A DNA stretch of 7,459 bases. Source: DASQFU01 sp035632955. GTDB lineage: Bacteria > Eisenbacteria > RBG-16-71-46. The position numbers and the translations under genes were made by a program. The notes under the pieces were generated by a model that did not search any database, was not told where the DNA came from, and was given only the letters and a program-made list of their open reading frames with translations. Within the stretch, counting starts at the first letter, position 1. The number at the start of each line of letters is the position of its first letter. Shown here one piece after another: positions 1-6,521 of the stretch. The stretch covers positions 1 through 7,459 of the forward strand of contig DASQFU010000204.1 of NCBI GenBank assembly GCA_035632955.1. Reading direction: 5' to 3'.

Positions 1-2497
1 GCGAGATCACCGCCTGGGTGCGCCGCTCCTCGAGCGGCGCGTCGTCGAGGAACGCGTAGGGCATCGCGTTCAGGATGCCGCGGGCGAACGCCGAGGGCTC
101 GCGCGTGTCGACGGCGACACGACGGATGCGGCCGTCGCGCAATCCGTGAAGCACCTCGAGCAGACCTTCGAGGTCCATCGCCTCGGTCAGGCAGTCCTCG
201 ATCGTCTGCCGCACGATCGGATGTTCCCACGGCACTGGCAGGTCGCCGGGTGGCAGCGTTTCCGGACACGCGAGGACCTGCGGGAACGCCTTGACCAGCA
301 GATCCTCGGCGCGAAAGCGCAGGAACGGGGTCGGCACGCGCCGCCCGTTCTGCATCCGCGGCAGCAGCAGCGCGCGGCTCGCGTTCCAGCGCCAGCGCGT
401 GCCGAACATCGGCGCATCGAGCAGCGCCTGCACCAGTACGTCCCGCACGCGGCGCGGGTGCAGGTAGTCGAACACCTCCTCGAGCGCGAAGCTGTGCTGG
501 GGTCCGAGCGAGATGACGATCGCCTCTTCGTTGGCGGCGGCCTGGAGCTCGAAGCCGAATCCGCGGCAGAAACGCTTCCGCAGCGCGAGTCCCCAGGCGC
601 GGTTGATGCGCCCACCGAACGGCGCATGCACCACGAGCTGCATGCCGCCGGATTCGTCGAAGAACCGCTCGAGCACGACGCACTCCGGCGTCGGGATCGC
701 GCCGAGCGTGCGCTCACCCTCGTTCAGGTACTCGGCGAGCTGGACCGCCGCGTCGCGGCCGAGCCCGACCTCCCGCACCAGCCACTCGGGGTCGCGCCCG
801 TTCGTGCGTACGCGTGCGATCGCGGCCGACAGCTCGCGGGTGCGCGCCGGCGCCTCGCCGAACCAGAACGGGACCGTGGGCGGCATGCCGTGCGCGTCCG
901 CGACCCTGACCACCCCGGGCTCGACCTTGAGAATCCGCCACGACGCGTTGCCGAGCTGGAAGATGTCGCCGACGTTCGACTCGATCGCGAAGTCCTCGTC
1001 GAGCGTTCCGACCGCAACGTCTTCCGGCTCGACCACGACCCGGTATTGTCCGGTGTCCGGGATCGCGCCGCCGGAGGTGAGCGCGGTGATGCGCGCGCGT
1101 CGCGTGGCGCGCAAGCGCCCGTTGACGCCGTCGCGGTGCAGCAGGGCGGCGCGGCCGTCGGTGTGGAGCCCGGCGACCGAGTCGAACTCCTCCCGGGTCA
1201 GGTCGCGGTACGGCCAGGCGCGGCGCAAGGTGTCGAACAGTCGTTCCTCGTCCCAGGTCTCCGGGATGCACGCTGCGACGATCTGCTGGGCGAGGATGTC
1301 GAGCGGCCGACCCGGCTGGGGCGTGCGATCGAGCTCGCCGAGACGGATCGCGTCGAGCAGGGCGGCCGCGCACACCAGCTCGTCCTGCGTCAGCGGAAAC
1401 AGTCGACCCTTCGGCGTCCGCGCCAGGGCGTGGCCGCTGCGGCCGACCCGCTGCAGGAGCACGGCGATCGAGGGCGTCACTCCGGCCTGGATGACGAGAT
1501 CGACGTCGCCGATGTCGATCCCGAGCTCGAGCGAGGCGGTCGCCACCAGCGCGCGCAGCTTGCCGTGCTTGAGCCGCTCCTCGGCGTCGAGCCGGCGCTC
1601 GCGAGCCAGGCTGCCGTGGTGGCTCGTCACCTGCTCGTCGCCGAGCACTTCCGTCAGGCGAGCCGCGACGCGTTCCGCGAGCTTGCGCGTGTTGACGAAC
1701 ACGATGGTCGTCCGATGCTGGCCGATCATCTCCGCCATCTTCTTGATCAGCTCGGCCCAGGTCTCGTGCGAGCATACGGTCGCGAGCGGCGAATCCGGGA
1801 TCTCCACCGCGAGATCGAGATCGCGGCGGTGGCCGATGTTCACGAGCTCGCACTCGCGCCCGACGCCGACCAGCAGGTTCGCGACGTCGGAGATCGGCTT
1901 CTGCGTCGCCGACAGACCGATGCGCTGGATCGGCGCGTCCGCCGCCTGCTGCAGCCGCTCGACCGAAAGCGCCAGATGCGCGCCGCGCTTGTCGCCCGCC
2001 ACCGCGTGGATCTCGTCCAGGATCAGCGTGCGGACCGAGCCGAGCATTTCCCGGCCGCTCTCGCTCGTGAGCAGGATGTAGAGCGACTCCGGCGTCGTGA
2101 CCAGGATGTGGGGCGGCCGCTTGCGCATCGCCGTGCGCTGGTGGGCGGGCGTGTCACCGCTCCGGACCATGACGCGAACTTCCGGGAAGGCCGGCTCCCG
2201 GCTCGAGAGCTCGGCGAGCGGGCCCTGGAGGTTCTTTTGCACGTCGTTGCCGAGCGCCTTGAGCGGGGAGACGTAGAGCACCTGCGTCTCGTCGGCGAGC
2301 GCCGGACCCTGGCGCAGCAACCCGTCGATTGCCGACAGGAAGGCGGCGAGCGTCTTGCCGGTTCCAGTCGGAGCCGAGATGAGCGTGTGGCGGCCGGAAC
2401 GGATCTTCGGCCAGCCCTCGACCTGAGGCGGCGAAGGCACGCCGATGCGTTCCGTGAACCAACGCGCGACGACGGGATGGAAGTGTTCGAGGGACAT
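1..2497 (-). CDS. lhr: Lhr-family DEXH-box ATP-dependent helicase, C-terminus cut by the left window edge
   Basis: Superfamily 2 ATP-dependent 3'-5' DNA helicase/translocase of the Lhr family, a cytoplasmic DNA repair enzyme. I translated the minus strand by hand from the ATG at 2497 and obtained 832 uninterrupted codons to the left edge. Visible motifs are Walker A APTGTGKT (residues 42-49), the DEXH box DEIH (161-164), SAT (196-198) and motif VI QRVGRSGH (349-356). After the two RecA-like domains come Lhr-typical segments: PFWFGEAPAR (543-552), FGGRINRAWGLAL (627-639) and PYAFLDDAPLEERR (813-826). The last segment lies near the end of the Lhr core in known members, so the C-terminal part is missing. 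Whether this is a core-only protein (about 850-950 residues) or a full Lhr of about 1500 residues cannot be told. An in-frame ATG at 2524 would add nine residues; neither start has a clear Shine-Dalgarno sequence. The gene is divergent from the TerB-ligase pair. Family assignment is very secure; the precise repair role is inferred. Confidence 0.95.
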   Translation of the reverse strand, partial: MSLEHFHPVVARWFTERIGVPSPPQVEGWPKIRSGRHTLISAPTGTGKTLAAFLSAIDGLLRQGPALADETQVLYVSPLKALGNDVQKNLQGPLAELSSREPAFPEVRVMVRSGDTPAHQRTAMRKRPPHILVTTPESLYILLTSESGREMLGSVRTLILDEIHAVAGDKRGAHLALSVERLQQAADAPIQRIGLSATQKPISDVANLLVGVGRECELVNIGHRRDLDLAVEIPDSPLATVCSHETWAELIKKMAEMIGQHRTTIVFVNTRKLAERVAARLTEVLGDEQVTSHHGSLARERRLDAEERLKHGKLRALVATASLELGIDIGDVDLVIQAGVTPSIAVLLQRVGRSGHALARTPKGRLFPLTQDELVCAAALLDAIRLGELDRTPQPGRPLDILAQQIVAACIPETWDEERLFDTLRRAWPYRDLTREEFDSVAGLHTDGRAALLHRDGVNGRLRATRRARITALTSGGAIPDTGQYRVVVEPEDVAVGTLDEDFAIESNVGDIFQLGNASWRILKVEPGVVRVADAHGMPPTVPFWFGEAPARTRELSAAIARVRTNGRDPEWLVREVGLGRDAAVQLAEYLNEGERTLGAIPTPECVVLERFFDESGGMQLVVHAPFGGRINRAWGLALRKRFCRGFGFELQAAANEEAIVISLGPQHSFALEEVFDYLHPRRVRDVLVQALLDAPMFGTRWRWNASRALLLPRMQNGRRVPTPFLRFRAEDLLVKAFPQVLACPETLPPGDLPVPWEHPIVRQTIEDCLTEAMDLEGLLEVLHGLRDGRIRRVAVDTREPSAFARGILNAMPYAFLDDAPLEERRTQAVIS

Positions 2498-2685
2498 GGT
2501 TTCTTGGATGGCTCCAGGCGTCATGCGATTGGCTGGCCGGATCGGTCCGCGGTCGACCCTCGTGTTGGGGTCGCTCCTAGGATCGCATTCCGGCCGCTCG
2601 TCCGTGTTTCGGTTGGGCAAAGCCGAGCGGAATCATTACGCTGCAGCCCTCACACCCGGCGGATGGCCGTGCCAGGAGAACTGCG
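2498..2685. promoter_or_regulatory. Divergent intergenic region between lhr and the TerB-ligase pair
   Basis: This 188-base stretch separates two divergently transcribed genes, so promoters for both directions should lie here. I see no gene in it. On the plus strand a TTGGGC at 2613-2618 is followed by an A/T-richer CATTACG at about 2634-2640, which could be a poor -35/-10 pair, but spacing and match are weak. The palindrome CCTAGG occurs near 2577-2582. No clear operator, such as a LexA-type box, was recognised. The promoter assignment rests on gene orientation, not on a strong motif. Confidence 0.5.
2674..2678 (+). promoter_or_regulatory. Ribosome binding site of the TerB-family gene
   Basis: AGGAG lies seven bases before the ATG at 2686. 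It is the clearest Shine-Dalgarno sequence in the window and fixes the start of the TerB-family gene. Confidence 0.8.
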
Positions 2686-3180
2686 ATGCTCGATGCCCTA
2701 AAATCGTTCTTCACGAAGCGCGTCCAACCCGTGACGGCCGCGACCGATCCATCCCGCCGCGGCGAGACGGCCGGCACGGCGGCCGATCCGCGGCTGCGCA
2801 ACGCCGCGTGTGTTCTTCTGCTCGAGCTGGCGCACTCCGACGACGAGTTTACCGCCGACGAGCAGTCGCTCATCAATGGGGCGCTCATGCGTCATTTCGA
2901 CCTGGACGCGGAGACCGCTCAGGAAGCAATGGCGCTCGCCGACCAGGAGCGGCGCTCCGCGACCGACCTCCACCAGTTTACCTCGCTGATCAACCGGCAC
3001 TACGACGAGGGCCAGCGCATGGTGCTGGCCGAGCTGCTGTGGCGGGTCGTGTACGCGGACGGCCAGCTCTCGAAGCACGAGGACTATCTCGCTCGCAAGC
3101 TCGCGACCCTGCTCGAGCTGCGCCCCGGCTACCTCGCGGAGGCGCGCAAGCGCGTCATCGGAGAGCGTCCGAGCTCCTGA
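2686..3180 (+). CDS. TerB-family (tellurite-resistance-like) protein
   Basis: A 164-residue soluble, all-helical protein of the TerB-like family (COG4103 type). After a variable N-terminus of about 37 residues come the characteristic helices: an AACVLLLELAHSDDEFTADE segment (about 40-59), in which acidic residues follow the first helix, and later ELLWRVVYADGQLSKHEDYL (about 118-137), which repeats the same hydrophobic-then-acidic pattern. In TerB such acidic loops bind metal ions. There is no signal peptide or membrane segment. The start is set by a good AGGAG site seven bases upstream. The stop is 35 bases before the ligase ATG, so the two genes are probably cotranscribed. Despite the family name, nothing here indicates tellurite resistance; stand-alone members are mostly uncharacterised. 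A link to DNA repair through the ligase and the divergent lhr gene is inference from position. Confidence 0.85.
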   Translation: MLDALKSFFTKRVQPVTAATDPSRRGETAGTAADPRLRNAACVLLLELAHSDDEFTADEQSLINGALMRHFDLDAETAQEAMALADQERRSATDLHQFTSLINRHYDEGQRMVLAELLWRVVYADGQLSKHEDYLARKLATLLELRPGYLAEARKRVIGERPSS

Positions 3181-3215
3181 ACCCCGGTCCCGGGGGCTGC
3201 GGTTCCAAGACCACC

Positions 3216-4751
3216 ATGCGACTCGCACAGCTCGAGGCGACCTCGCGGGAGATCCAGGCGACGCCGGCCCGGAGCCGGAAGGCCGGGCTGCTCGCCGCCC
3301 TGCTGCGCCAGCTCGAACCCCAGGAGATCGACGTCGCCGTGGCCTACCTGTCGGGGCATCTCCGGCAGGGGAGGATCGGCCTCGGCCCCGCCGCGGTTCG
3401 CGCGGCCGCCGACGAGGCCGCCGCTCAAGAGCCGACGCTGGGGCTGCTCGATGTGGATCGAGCGTTCGAGCGACTCGCGGGCCTCTCGGGGGCCGGATCT
3501 TCGGGAGAGCGCGTGCGGCAGCTCGCCGAGTTGTTGCGCCGCACGACGCCGCCCGAGGCAAGCTTTCTGATCCGGCTGATCCTCGGCGAGCTGCGACAGG
3601 GCGCGCTCGCCGGCGTGATGGAGGAGGCCGTCGCTGCGGCGACCGGGATCTCCGCGAGCGAGATCCGCAGGGCGGCGATGGTGACCGGCGATCTCGAAGC
3701 GGTCGCCCGGGCCGCGCTGATCGAAGGCCGTCCGGGGCTCGCGGCGTTCCGGCTCGAACTGTTCCGTCCGCTTCAGCCTATGCTCGCGCAACCCGCGGAT
3801 AGCATGGAGGACGCGCTCCAGCGTCTGGGCGAAGCGGCGCTCGAGTACAAACTGGATGGCGCCCGGATCCAGGTCCATCGGTCCGGTTCGGAGGTGCGCG
3901 TGTTCTCGCGCCGGTTGAACGACGTGACGCCCGCTGTTCCCGAGCTGGTCGAGACCGTCCGCGCGTTCCCGGCGCGCGAGCTGATCCTGGACGGCGAGGT
4001 GATCGCGCTGCGTCCCGATGGCGCCCCGCACCCCTTCCAGGTCACGATGCGCCGTTTCGGTCGCAGGCTCGACGTCGCCCGCATGCAGCGCGAGTTGCCG
4101 CTGACTCCATGCTTTTTCGACCTGCTCCGCCTGGATGGAGAGGATCGGTTCGACGCGCCGCTGCGCGAGCGCTCCACGGCGTTGCGCGCCGTTGCCGGGG
4201 ATGTGACGGTGACGGGCCTCGTGACGTCGGACTTGGCCGCCGCCGCCGCCTTCTATGAGCAGGCGTTGGATCGCGGACACGAGGGCGTGATGGCGAAGGC
4301 TCTCGATGCGCCTTACGAGGCGGGCAGTCGCGGCTTCAACTGGCTCAAGGTGAAGGCCGCGCACACGCTCGATCTCGTCGTGCTGGCCGTGGAATGGGGG
4401 AACGGCCGGCGGCAAGGATGGCTCAGCAACATCCATCTCGGCGCGCTCGATCCCGCGACCGGCTCGTTCGTCATGCTCGGCAAGACGTTCAAGGGCATGA
4501 CCGACGAGATGCTCGCGTGGCAGACGAAGCGATTCCAGGAGCTCGAGGTTTCCACCGACGGTTACACGGTCCACGTGCGTCCCGAGCAGGTTGTGGAAGT
4601 CGCGTTCAACGACGTCCAGCACAGCCCCCATTATCCGGCGGGCATGGCGCTGCGCTTCGCCCGGGTGAAACGCTATCGCGACGACAAGGCTGCCGACCAC
4701 GCGGATACGGTGGAGACGGTGCGAGCGATTTTGGATCGGCGGGGCAGCTAA
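3216..4751 (+). CDS. ligB: ATP-dependent DNA ligase, LigB type
   Basis: A 511-residue ATP-dependent DNA ligase that seals nicks through an enzyme-AMP intermediate. Length and domain order match mycobacterial LigB (about 507 residues): an N-terminal DNA-binding domain (about 1-185), a nucleotidyltransferase domain and an OB-fold domain (from about 385). Catalytic motifs are complete: motif I KLDGAR with the adenylated lysine at K212, motif III LDGE (258-261), motif IV EGVMAK (356-361), motif V WLKVK (376-380) and motif VI RFARVKRYRDDK (480-491). LVVLAVEWGNGRRQGWLSNI (388-407) and GKTFKGMTDEML (422-433) are typical of the family. The frame is open far upstream, but the ATG at 3216 gives the normal N-terminus and follows the TerB stop by 35 bases. 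It has no strong Shine-Dalgarno sequence, so translation may depend on the upstream gene. It stands beside Lhr, and there is no Ku, polymerase or nuclease domain, so non-homologous end joining is not indicated. All key residues are present, so it is probably active. Confidence 0.95.
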   Translation: MRLAQLEATSREIQATPARSRKAGLLAALLRQLEPQEIDVAVAYLSGHLRQGRIGLGPAAVRAAADEAAAQEPTLGLLDVDRAFERLAGLSGAGSSGERVRQLAELLRRTTPPEASFLIRLILGELRQGALAGVMEEAVAAATGISASEIRRAAMVTGDLEAVARAALIEGRPGLAAFRLELFRPLQPMLAQPADSMEDALQRLGEAALEYKLDGARIQVHRSGSEVRVFSRRLNDVTPAVPELVETVRAFPARELILDGEVIALRPDGAPHPFQVTMRRFGRRLDVARMQRELPLTPCFFDLLRLDGEDRFDAPLRERSTALRAVAGDVTVTGLVTSDLAAAAAFYEQALDRGHEGVMAKALDAPYEAGSRGFNWLKVKAAHTLDLVVLAVEWGNGRRQGWLSNIHLGALDPATGSFVMLGKTFKGMTDEMLAWQTKRFQELEVSTDGYTVHVRPEQVVEVAFNDVQHSPHYPAGMALRFARVKRYRDDKAADHADTVETVRAILDRRGS

Positions 4752-4771
4752 AAACGAGGCGCTCCGTCTTT
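4750..4771 (-). terminator. Hairpin between convergent ligase and HNH genes, possible terminator
   Basis: Read on the minus strand, AAAGACGGAG, a three-base loop and CTCGTTTTT form a nine-pair stem with one bulged G and one G-U pair, and the 3' arm is T-rich. It overlaps the ligase stop codon and lies about 57 bases beyond the HNH stop, where convergent genes need termination. On the plus strand the stem is a little weaker (A-C in place of G-U) and is followed only by a short TTTGT. Termination activity is inferred. Confidence 0.4.
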
Positions 4772-4827
4772 GTATGGCTGAAATGGCTCTTCTCGGCATC
4801 GGCTCCGCACTCGCGCGCAGTGGCTGG

Positions 4828-5955
4828 TCAGATCGACACCCCACGCTCGTCTCGACTCGGCGTGGAGGCGGGTCGGCTAAGGAACTTCAGGGCAGCGCGT
4901 ACACGCTCCTCGAGCGTGGCAACGTGAAGGGTTCCCGAGAACTCAGCCGCACGCCGCGCCTCGTCGGCGCGGAATCCGAGCTCGCGCAGGCCGGCCACCA
5001 CGTCCCTCGCCTGCTCCTTGGCAGCAGCTCGCGCACGCGTTTCCGCCGCCGCGCGCCGAGCCTGGTCGCGCTTTTCGCCCATGAACCCGGCTCCGAACGT
5101 GCACTCCGCCTCGTAGTGGTTGTGGGCACGACACCGCAGCCGCATCCGCTCCACCGTCGCCTGACCCCCGCGCGCCACCGGGTCGATGTGATCGAACTCG
5201 AGCAGGGTGCGCGCCACACAACGGCGACCGGTGTCGCTGACGAACGTGCACTGGCCACCGTCCCGCTGCCACACCGTGCGCTTGACGTCCGCCGGGATAT
5301 GTCGTCTGCCCCTGGTCGCGCGCCGCTTGCCGGCACGTGGCTGGCTGGTCGCCGTGAACTTGCGCTGCTCGAGCTTCTCGATGAGCGCAACCAGGGCGCG
5401 GTCGAGCACCGTGGCGATCTCTCCCGCGGGGATCTGGTGGCTGAGCAGTGCTTGCGCGTACTGCAGCCTGTCGTACGTGTTCTGGTCGATGGTGAGCTGC
5501 AGCGTGAAACGCTGAGGCGCGATCGGTGCCACCTTCACTCGTGGGACGACTGCCCCAACACGCCCCGGGGCGTGCGGGTCGATCCGTGCTCGCCCCGGGG
5601 CCAGTTCCCCGGTCGGTGCATCAACTGGCCCCGGGGACAGTTGCGTAATCGAAAGAGTCGGTGGAGGCGGATCGGCAGTCGCCAGCACTTGAGCTGGTAG
5701 CTCCGGCTGGGGGAAGCGTTGCGCGAGGATCTGGCCGAGCTCGGATTTGGTCCGGTGCGCAGAGGCGGCCATGAGCTCGTCCGCGTTCTCCGGGGTCAGG
5801 TAGGAACTCAGCATCACGACCGCACTGAGATGCAGCCGGCCCTCGGCCACGGCCGGGAAGATGGCCGGGAAGCGCCGAGCCGTGCGCGCCGCGCGGATGC
5901 GCTTGAAGGCAGCTTCCTCGGACAGATGCAGTTCGTGGAGGCAATACGCGTGCAT
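4828..5955 (-). CDS. HNH endonuclease family protein, intact downstream part of an interrupted gene
   Basis: This 375-residue reading frame encodes a protein with a C-terminal HNH nuclease domain, a metal-dependent DNA-cutting fold. In its own numbering the domain starts near VKRTVWQRDGGQC (224-236) and includes C236 and C246, the core EFDHIDPVARGG (253-264) with D255-H256, and LRCRAHN (273-279). The N-terminal helical part (1-90) and a Pro/Gly/Ala-rich linker (about 95-145) resemble the DUF222/HNH-type proteins found in many copies in some bacteria. After the nuclease domain comes an Ala/Arg-rich helical tail (about 295-360). The ATG at 5955 has only a weak GGCGGGG nine bases upstream. The frame continues upstream beyond a TAG codon into family-like sequence, so this is probably the larger piece of a broken or recoded gene, although internal initiation could still make it. 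The biological role of the family is unclear. The gene converges with the ligase. Confidence 0.85.
   Translation of the reverse strand: MHAYCLHELHLSEEAAFKRIRAARTARRFPAIFPAVAEGRLHLSAVVMLSSYLTPENADELMAASAHRTKSELGQILAQRFPQPELPAQVLATADPPPPTLSITQLSPGPVDAPTGELAPGRARIDPHAPGRVGAVVPRVKVAPIAPQRFTLQLTIDQNTYDRLQYAQALLSHQIPAGEIATVLDRALVALIEKLEQRKFTATSQPRAGKRRATRGRRHIPADVKRTVWQRDGGQCTFVSDTGRRCVARTLLEFDHIDPVARGGQATVERMRLRCRAHNHYEAECTFGAGFMGEKRDQARRAAAETRARAAAKEQARDVVAGLRELGFRADEARRAAEFSGTLHVATLEERVRAALKFLSRPASTPSRDERGVSI
5560..5573. repeat. 14-base perfect palindrome in the HNH linker
   Basis: ACGCCCCGGGGCGT is fully self-complementary. It lies in the Pro/Gly-rich linker coding region of the HNH gene and contains the first of three CCCCGGGG cores within 75 bases (5563, 5593, 5629). 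It may simply reflect GC-rich codons for Pro, Gly and Arg. Confidence 0.6.
5593..5636. repeat. Perfect 14-base inverted repeat with a 16-base loop, inside the HNH gene
   Basis: CCCCGGGGCCAGTT (5593-5606) and AACTGGCCCCGGGG (5623-5636) are exact reverse complements, with 5607-5622 between them. On the coding strand the arms encode parts of QLSPGPV and GELAPGR in the linker ahead of the nuclease domain. It could form a very stable mRNA hairpin or be the trace of a small palindromic insertion; no function is shown. Confidence 0.7.
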
Positions 5956-5976
5956 GGAAGAATACCCCGCCGGTAG

Positions 5977-6111
5977 CTACAGACGCCGAGAGTCGACCTC
6001 GGCGATGTGAGCCAGCAGTACGGCGGTGGTGGTGCGATCCTGGGCGATGAGCTCCGCCAGATCGCGAAGGAGAACGGCATCGCTGAGATGAGTCAACGTG
6101 TAGGCGCGCAT
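5977..6111 (-). pseudogene. N-terminal fragment of the HNH endonuclease gene, ended by an in-frame TAG
   Basis: From the ATG at 6111 the minus strand reads 44 codons (beginning MRAYTLTHLSDAVLLRDLAE, ending EVDSRRL), then TAG at 5977-5979, then LPAGYSS and the ATG at 5955 in the same frame. This N-terminus matches what I recall of the same HNH family, where a tyrosine commonly follows the RRL. TAT or TAC to TAG is a single-base change, so a recent nonsense mutation or a base error is the simplest explanation. Without the stop the protein would be 427 residues. A possible AGG lies six bases before the ATG at 6111. The other complete genes here end in TGA or TAA, and the 832 visible lhr codons contain no in-frame TAG. 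UAG reassignment is therefore neither supported nor formally excluded. Confidence 0.75.
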
Positions 6112-6521
6112 GAAGCACCTGTTCCTGGGGGCGCAACCTATTCACAGGGGGCATCGCGAGAGCTGGCCTGGTCCGTCCAGACCGCACACGGGGCTCGTCT
6201 CTTGTACCACGAGCCTTTTCGGCACTCGGACAACCCCGGAGCACGCGCCGATCGCAGTCTCACGAGTTTTCTTCGCCCACCGGCAAGATCGCGTCCCCAT
6301 GCCCGTCTCACGCATGGTGAAGCGTGGCTCCGTGAGCGGTGGCAAGACGTCGGCTAACGTGATCTCCGAACGCGTCAAGACAATTCTGTGTGCCAAGACA
6401 GCGGCCGCGTGCTCAACGCGCGTGCAACTCTCGGGCAGCATCCGCCGAGTTGACCGACACCATTCCCGGACGGGCCAGAACCGGCCCGTCGTTCAGGGAT
6501 GAACGGCGCGGATCGTTCGAG
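6112..6521. other. 410-base intergenic stretch with no convincing gene
   Basis: This stretch lies between the start of the HNH gene and the stop of the uncharacterised minus-strand gene. Short open frames occur on both strands (for example 6142-6441 minus and 6110-6502 plus), but their translations are rich in Arg, Ser, Thr and Cys, have no recognisable domain, overlap each other and lack good ribosome binding sites. It should hold the promoter of the HNH gene, but I see no clear -35/-10 pair. Three CAAGAC hexamers (6343, 6376, 6394) and two GTCTCACG octamers (6257, 6305) occur without regular spacing. No tRNA or other RNA gene was recognised. Confidence 0.5.
6469..6490 (-). terminator. Strong GC hairpin after the uncharacterised gene, possible terminator
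   Basis: GACGGGCC (6469-6476) and GGCCCGTC (6483-6490) form a perfect eight-pair GC-rich stem with a six-base loop. The hairpin begins 31 bases beyond the stop codon of the minus-strand gene at 6522. There is no T-run on either side, so it would be an atypical intrinsic terminator or a 3'-end stabilising structure. Position and stem strength are the only evidence. Confidence 0.45.

Noticed and set aside
714..1853. 379-codon minus-strand frame and other open frames within lhr
   Set aside because: They are out of frame with the motif-bearing lhr translation and are dominated by Arg, Ala, Gly and Pro, so they are shadows of high GC.
146..2701. 851-codon open frame on the plus strand opposite lhr
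   Set aside because: Its codons are the exact register complement of the lhr frame. The translation is Arg/Asp/Glu-rich with no domain, which is what high-GC antisense frames look like, whereas the opposite strand encodes a full set of helicase motifs.
2686..3180. Tellurite resistance function
   Set aside because: Only a single TerB-like domain is present, without TerC, TerD or other ter genes. The family name alone does not support the phenotype.
2445..3215. Upstream extension of the ligase open frame
   Set aside because: The frame is open back to 2445 but overlaps the TerB gene and the lhr start, and the added sequence is low-complexity. The ATG at 3216 gives the normal LigB N-terminus.
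3216..4751. Bacterial non-homologous end-joining system
   Set aside because: No Ku gene and no LigD polymerase or nuclease domains are visible. The ligase is of LigB type.
3129..4844. 571-codon minus-strand frame opposite the ligase
   Set aside because: The plus strand encodes every ligase catalytic motif. The opposite frame has no recognisable domain.
4774..5700. 308-codon plus-strand frame opposite the HNH gene
   Set aside because: The minus strand contains a clear HNH nuclease domain; this is its complement.
6257..6399. Possible CRISPR-like or iterated repeat in the intergenic gap
   Set aside because: GTCTCACG (two copies) and CAAGAC (three copies) are short and irregularly spaced, as expected by chance.
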